Shown here: piece after piece, positions 60,425 to 64,000 of the stretch | Numbering within the stretch: position 1 is the stretch's first letter | Layout of the letters: every line of letters starts with the position of its first letter | Source: Acanthaster planci | Taxonomy: Eukaryota; Echinodermata; Asteroidea; Valvatida; Acanthasteridae | Direction: 5' to 3' | DNA: 64,000 nt | NCBI RefSeq assembly: GCF_001949145.1 | Contig: NW_019091481.1 | Coordinates: forward strand, 480,806 to 544,805 | The notes under the pieces: generated by a model | Told to the model about the DNA's origin: nothing | The model's input: the letters and a program-made list of their open reading frames with translations, nothing else | The model's database searches: none | Translations under genes and position numbers: made by a program

Positions 60425-63161
60425 CAGGTAGCCTGCTTAAACTTGATGTCAGTAGTTTCCTTAAAATCTGGCCTTGAACTCCAATTGCCAGAAAATTCAC
60501 ACAAATTTCTCAGCATATTGTTATCCAAAATTCTTTGTTTTGTAAATGTTATGTACATGTGAGAGCTTTAGTCCCTAAAACATTGAAACTTCCTTGCTCT
60601 ATGTTCTAATTCAGTAAGATATAGACGGGCCAATTTGGTTAATTGGAGAGACAAGTGTCATACATGTATAATCTTTCACTTAAAAAAATTTGATCCTTGT
60701 CAAAAGATAAAGTAAAGAGAAATACATGTGTGGATGCGCACTTTCACAGGATCTGATGCCTGAACAGCATGTATGCTGCTCTCTGTAATAATCATTATTC
60801 TCCAGTGACTTAAAAAGTGCAAAGAAGGCCGGGTTTTGTACAAAAAAGGGTTTGTGTACAATACATCACGACAGTACATGTACCAATCAATGGCTGATCA
60901 ATTCACGTACATGTATGACCAATGATGGCACTTTTGCACAAAAGATGCATACAGTGTACATTTGATACTTACTTACAGTATGAAGTACATGAACGCAAGT
61001 AGTGAAGCGAATGTTCAAATTTAAGAAATGTGTCCTACTAATTTCTTTCTGGTAGCAAGTGTGTATGGACTGGTTGGAATGTTCAGGTTTCATCACACTG
61101 ATACAGACTGCAGTTACATCAACTGAGGTTACATGTACGCATTAACGCATTCTCATCAGAGGGCAATAGTTTTGTATCACTGATTTAAGGCGAGTAAACA
61201 TTTTGTGCTTTCACTGTAACAAAAACAGCCTCTAAAACTCCAAGAAGATGCCAGCAATACATAACCTGTGCAGCAGACTGTTAATTCCACTGAATTGAAG
61301 CAGGAAGCAAGACAACAATAGACCCTTTCTAACTTCTTCAAAACAAAATTATACAGGACCCTTAACGTCAAATTTAAGGGTGGGATTTTTACACGTTTAA
61401 GCATTTAATAAAAAATGTTCCGAATCCGTTTGTAGATTTTCCCAAATGTTTAAATGGAACCGCCCCCTTTAGAGGTGTTATGATTGATGCAATCTGGTGC
61501 TTTTTTTGTTGTAAATGATGCCTGTTAGAAGTTTTTTCCCTTTCGGCATTCATGTACTTTTTGAGGAAAAAAGTGGATTCTAAAACAATAAACTTTGCTT
61601 GTTTTAAATTCCCTGACATCAATCTACATTGATTGGACCATGTGCATTTTTGAAATTATGCATATGAAAACACCAAGGCGGCAGCAGCCTCTGTAAAGTG
61701 TTAGCTAGACATTTAAACATTTAAATGGTGTGCGAAAGTGTTCTAAACTTTCTCAAAATTAGACCTAAATTCTCACCCTTAGTAAAAGTACACCATGTGA
61801 CCATATGGCTTCCATGAGATACATTCAAGCTATGTGTACACAATGTACCACTGCAATAGTCAAGCTTTGGTTGGCAACTGTGCATTTTAAATTAGAGAGT
61901 GTACCTCATTTTTACTTAAAATAACCATTCATTTTTTGTAAAATGGAAAATTGTTATCATCTGTGCTGATGGTTTTTCATCATGGCTCGGCCCTTTTCTC
62001 ATACCTTTTGTCATTTAACAAAGCCTTGACAGATTGAAGTATTATTAGCCCTTTTTGATTCTGGTTAATATTTTCAGGAATCCTACCAACAACAACACCG
62101 CTATTACTTTGCCCAATTTATTTCACTTGTCATCACAAACATATTTTGGCCATTAGCTCAAGATGTTCAAAGTCCCAAGGTGTATGGCCGCCAAAAACAT
62201 GATACATGGTAGGAAAATATGTAGATGTTCATGTACACTGTTGTAAACACTTGAGAGTGATAATGACATTTGAGCACCTGCTACCAACAATAATTGCCTC
62301 TTCATCATCATCTCTGGGCTCATCTGCTTATGATTTTTTAATAAAACGTGACAAGATAATGAACAATAAGCCCCTCTCATCTCTAGTATCCCTTCCATCA
62401 ACAAAGATATCACTTGATAACCACATAAGGTAAGCAACCAACTTATCAAACGTGTGCATGTAGCGATGCGGCAAGACAAATTGAGTGATGATTCCTAATT
62501 AATTGGCACCTGATCCCGGATCGTTGTCTTCCGGTGCAAACAACTTGGGAACAATAAATGGTGCATTACGGGGTATTTGATCTCGTCTTCCATCCAATAA
62601 TGAACTCTGATCATAGAAGGGAAATCACAGAGCATGCACTGCTACAGAAGTGGGTTGTATGGTCTTCGAGTACCTCTTGAAACAGTTGCTCACCAGCCTT
62701 TCTCTTCTTTGCCCGTGTGGGTAAGTTTGTATACACATTCAAATCGTGGACCTATAACAATAGGGACAACAGGGAGTCTATGATTGAAGGCGTTTACACA
62801 CTTGGGTGTGGGTGTGTGTGTGTGAGAAGGGGGGTACTCCTAATATCAACAATTTCAAATTTTTAACTATTTGAGGCTTCATTTATAAATTTTTTTTCAG
62901 GTGCATGGAAACGAACTCGAGAGGATTGCCTTGGTGTGTTATAAATTATGATATTTACCGGGTACATGTATATATTTACAAAATTTGTGTCTAAGAAAAA
63001 AATCATTACATGGACCCTTGAATATACTGTACATGCACATCTCCGGTACAATATGGAATGCATATAGGGTACATCCCCTGTACAAGCCACAGGCTATATG
63101 ACTTACATGTACATCAAAGAAGCTTTACACTCTTCCTCATTTTGGGATAACCGACTTGTAA

Positions 63162-63432
63162 AAGACCAATTGTGCCTGCTAAATCACATGACCTATAGTG
63201 GGTATCAATTCCATAGCAACGTGTGCTTTGAGTGTAGTTTACAAACAATATAGCCAAATTACAGTATGGTACACCGTACCCTGCACATCAGTAGTCCGAG
63301 TATGGTACCTACCGTCGGCTTTATTTTTGGTAAATGATACTTAAGAAACACTTTGATTTTGGTGGATGCTGTGTTTGTTGATATTTAATACCCACTATTG
63401 GTCACGTGACTTTGCAGGCGCAATCGGTCTAT
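63162..63432. mobile_element. TIR element copy A (about 270 bp, 45-bp TIRs)
   Basis: Left end AGACCAATTGTGCCTGC ... TCACATGACCTATAGTGGGTAT is mirrored at the right by ATACCCACTATTGGTCACGTGAC ... GCAATCGGTCT. The roughly 45-bp repeats are diverged by several bases. The right end contains the E-box CACGTG. No coding capacity. It is followed about 130 bp later by a second copy in the same orientation. Confidence 0.8.
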
Positions 63433-63563
63433 TGTATGCCACGAGTAGGGGAAATGGCAGATTAAAGATCAGTCACAATAAAGTGAAGGGGGCAATCTTA
63501 TTCCTTGGAAGATTTGAAGTAATTGATACAAAAAGACAGCCATTTGAAAACAGGGCTAACATG

Positions 63564-63808
63564 TATAGTGGGCATCAACTCTATAGCAAGATGTGTTTTG
63601 AGTGTTAATTACAAACAATAAAGCAAAGTTACCAGTACGGTACAGTACCCAGCACATAAGTAGTCTGAGTATGGTATCTACTGTAGGCTTTGGTTTGGTA
63701 AATGATAAGTTATGAAACAATTTGCTTTTGGTGGACATTATTTTTGTTAATATTTAATACCCACTATACATGTAGGTCACGTGACTTAGCAGGTGCAATC
63801 GGTCTATA
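63564..63808. mobile_element. TIR element copy B (left-truncated)
   Basis: Direct repeat of copy A beginning at TATAGTGGGCATCAA and ending GGTCACGTGACTTAGCAGG ... CAATCGGTCTAT, roughly 75-80 percent identical by eye. It lacks the outer left 30 bp of copy A and carries a short ACATGTA insertion before the right GGTCACGTGAC. Confidence 0.8.
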
Positions 63809-64000
63809 GTTCTGTCATGTTCATACTATCAGTATTTGACAGATACTCATTAGGTTCATGTAGGCCTACACATGTACACCATACATGTACATGTATCTGC
63901 CATACTGTCAATGTTGGCGAGTCGCATGGAATAAGTTCAGCAGTCTGTATTGCCCCAACTTGAAATGTACCTGTAAAAAAACCTTTCAAATTGTGTTTTG

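Larger units (their letters stand above)
53467..64000. other. Right-hand region without a confident gene
   Basis: AT-rich sequence in which I recognise no family. It probably includes the promoter and first non-coding exon of the membrane-protein gene. Two minus-strand candidate exons (59139-59007 and 58676-58622), a minisatellite (59974-60424) and paired TIR elements (63162-63808) are listed separately. The minus frame 57697-57987 has hydrophobic stretches but no start or splice context to support it. Confidence 0.5.

Overview
This is a nuclear genomic window from an animal, AT-rich, with spliced genes, GT-AG introns and many small transposon remnants. The ion-channel gene in the middle resembles, from memory, the sea urchin sperm Ih channel (SpIH) more than vertebrate HCN channels. 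That points to a marine deuterostome, probably an echinoderm; the species cannot be fixed from the sequence. Motifs built from alternating TACATG are scattered throughout, densest from about 31 to 63 kb.

Layout. (1) 1-6.9 kb, minus strand: the 5' part of a CCDC112 homologue (centriole/cilium coiled-coil protein), running off the left edge. (2) 7.4-10.4 kb, plus strand: a complete four-exon SPAG8 homologue (axonemal microtubule-associated protein), head-to-head with CCDC112 across about 490 bp. (3) 12.2-13.4 kb: remnants of a Penelope-like retroelement. (4) 14.2-22.2 kb, plus strand: a ten-exon HCN channel whose exon phases all join, predicted 723 aa. (5) 22.2-27.7 kb: a convergent intergenic stretch. 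(6) 27.7-41.7 kb, minus strand: a basigin/neuroplastin homologue with three Ig domains and the hallmark transmembrane segment, plus two candidate in-phase mini-exons in its first intron. (7) 41.7-49.7 kb: intergenic, with an assembly gap inside a CpG-rich 7-bp tandem repeat. (8) 49.8-53.5 kb, minus strand: an unrecognised single-pass membrane protein with a Cys/His/Ser-rich tail. (9) 53.5-64 kb: no confident gene, a roughly 29-bp minisatellite and two copies of a terminal-inverted-repeat element.

CCDC112, SPAG8, an SpIH-like HCN channel and basigin all have known links to cilia or sperm. This is a neighbourhood observation and not proof of co-regulation. The most interesting regulatory point is a roughly 190-bp TA-flanked MITE family with four copies here, three of which carry a perfect cAMP-response element (TGACGTCA). 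One copy ends about 25 bp before a TATA-like box and 184 bp before the HCN start codon, so a transposon may have supplied a cAMP-responsive site to a cAMP-gated channel gene. No prokaryote-style system, CRISPR array or wholly new gene system was found.
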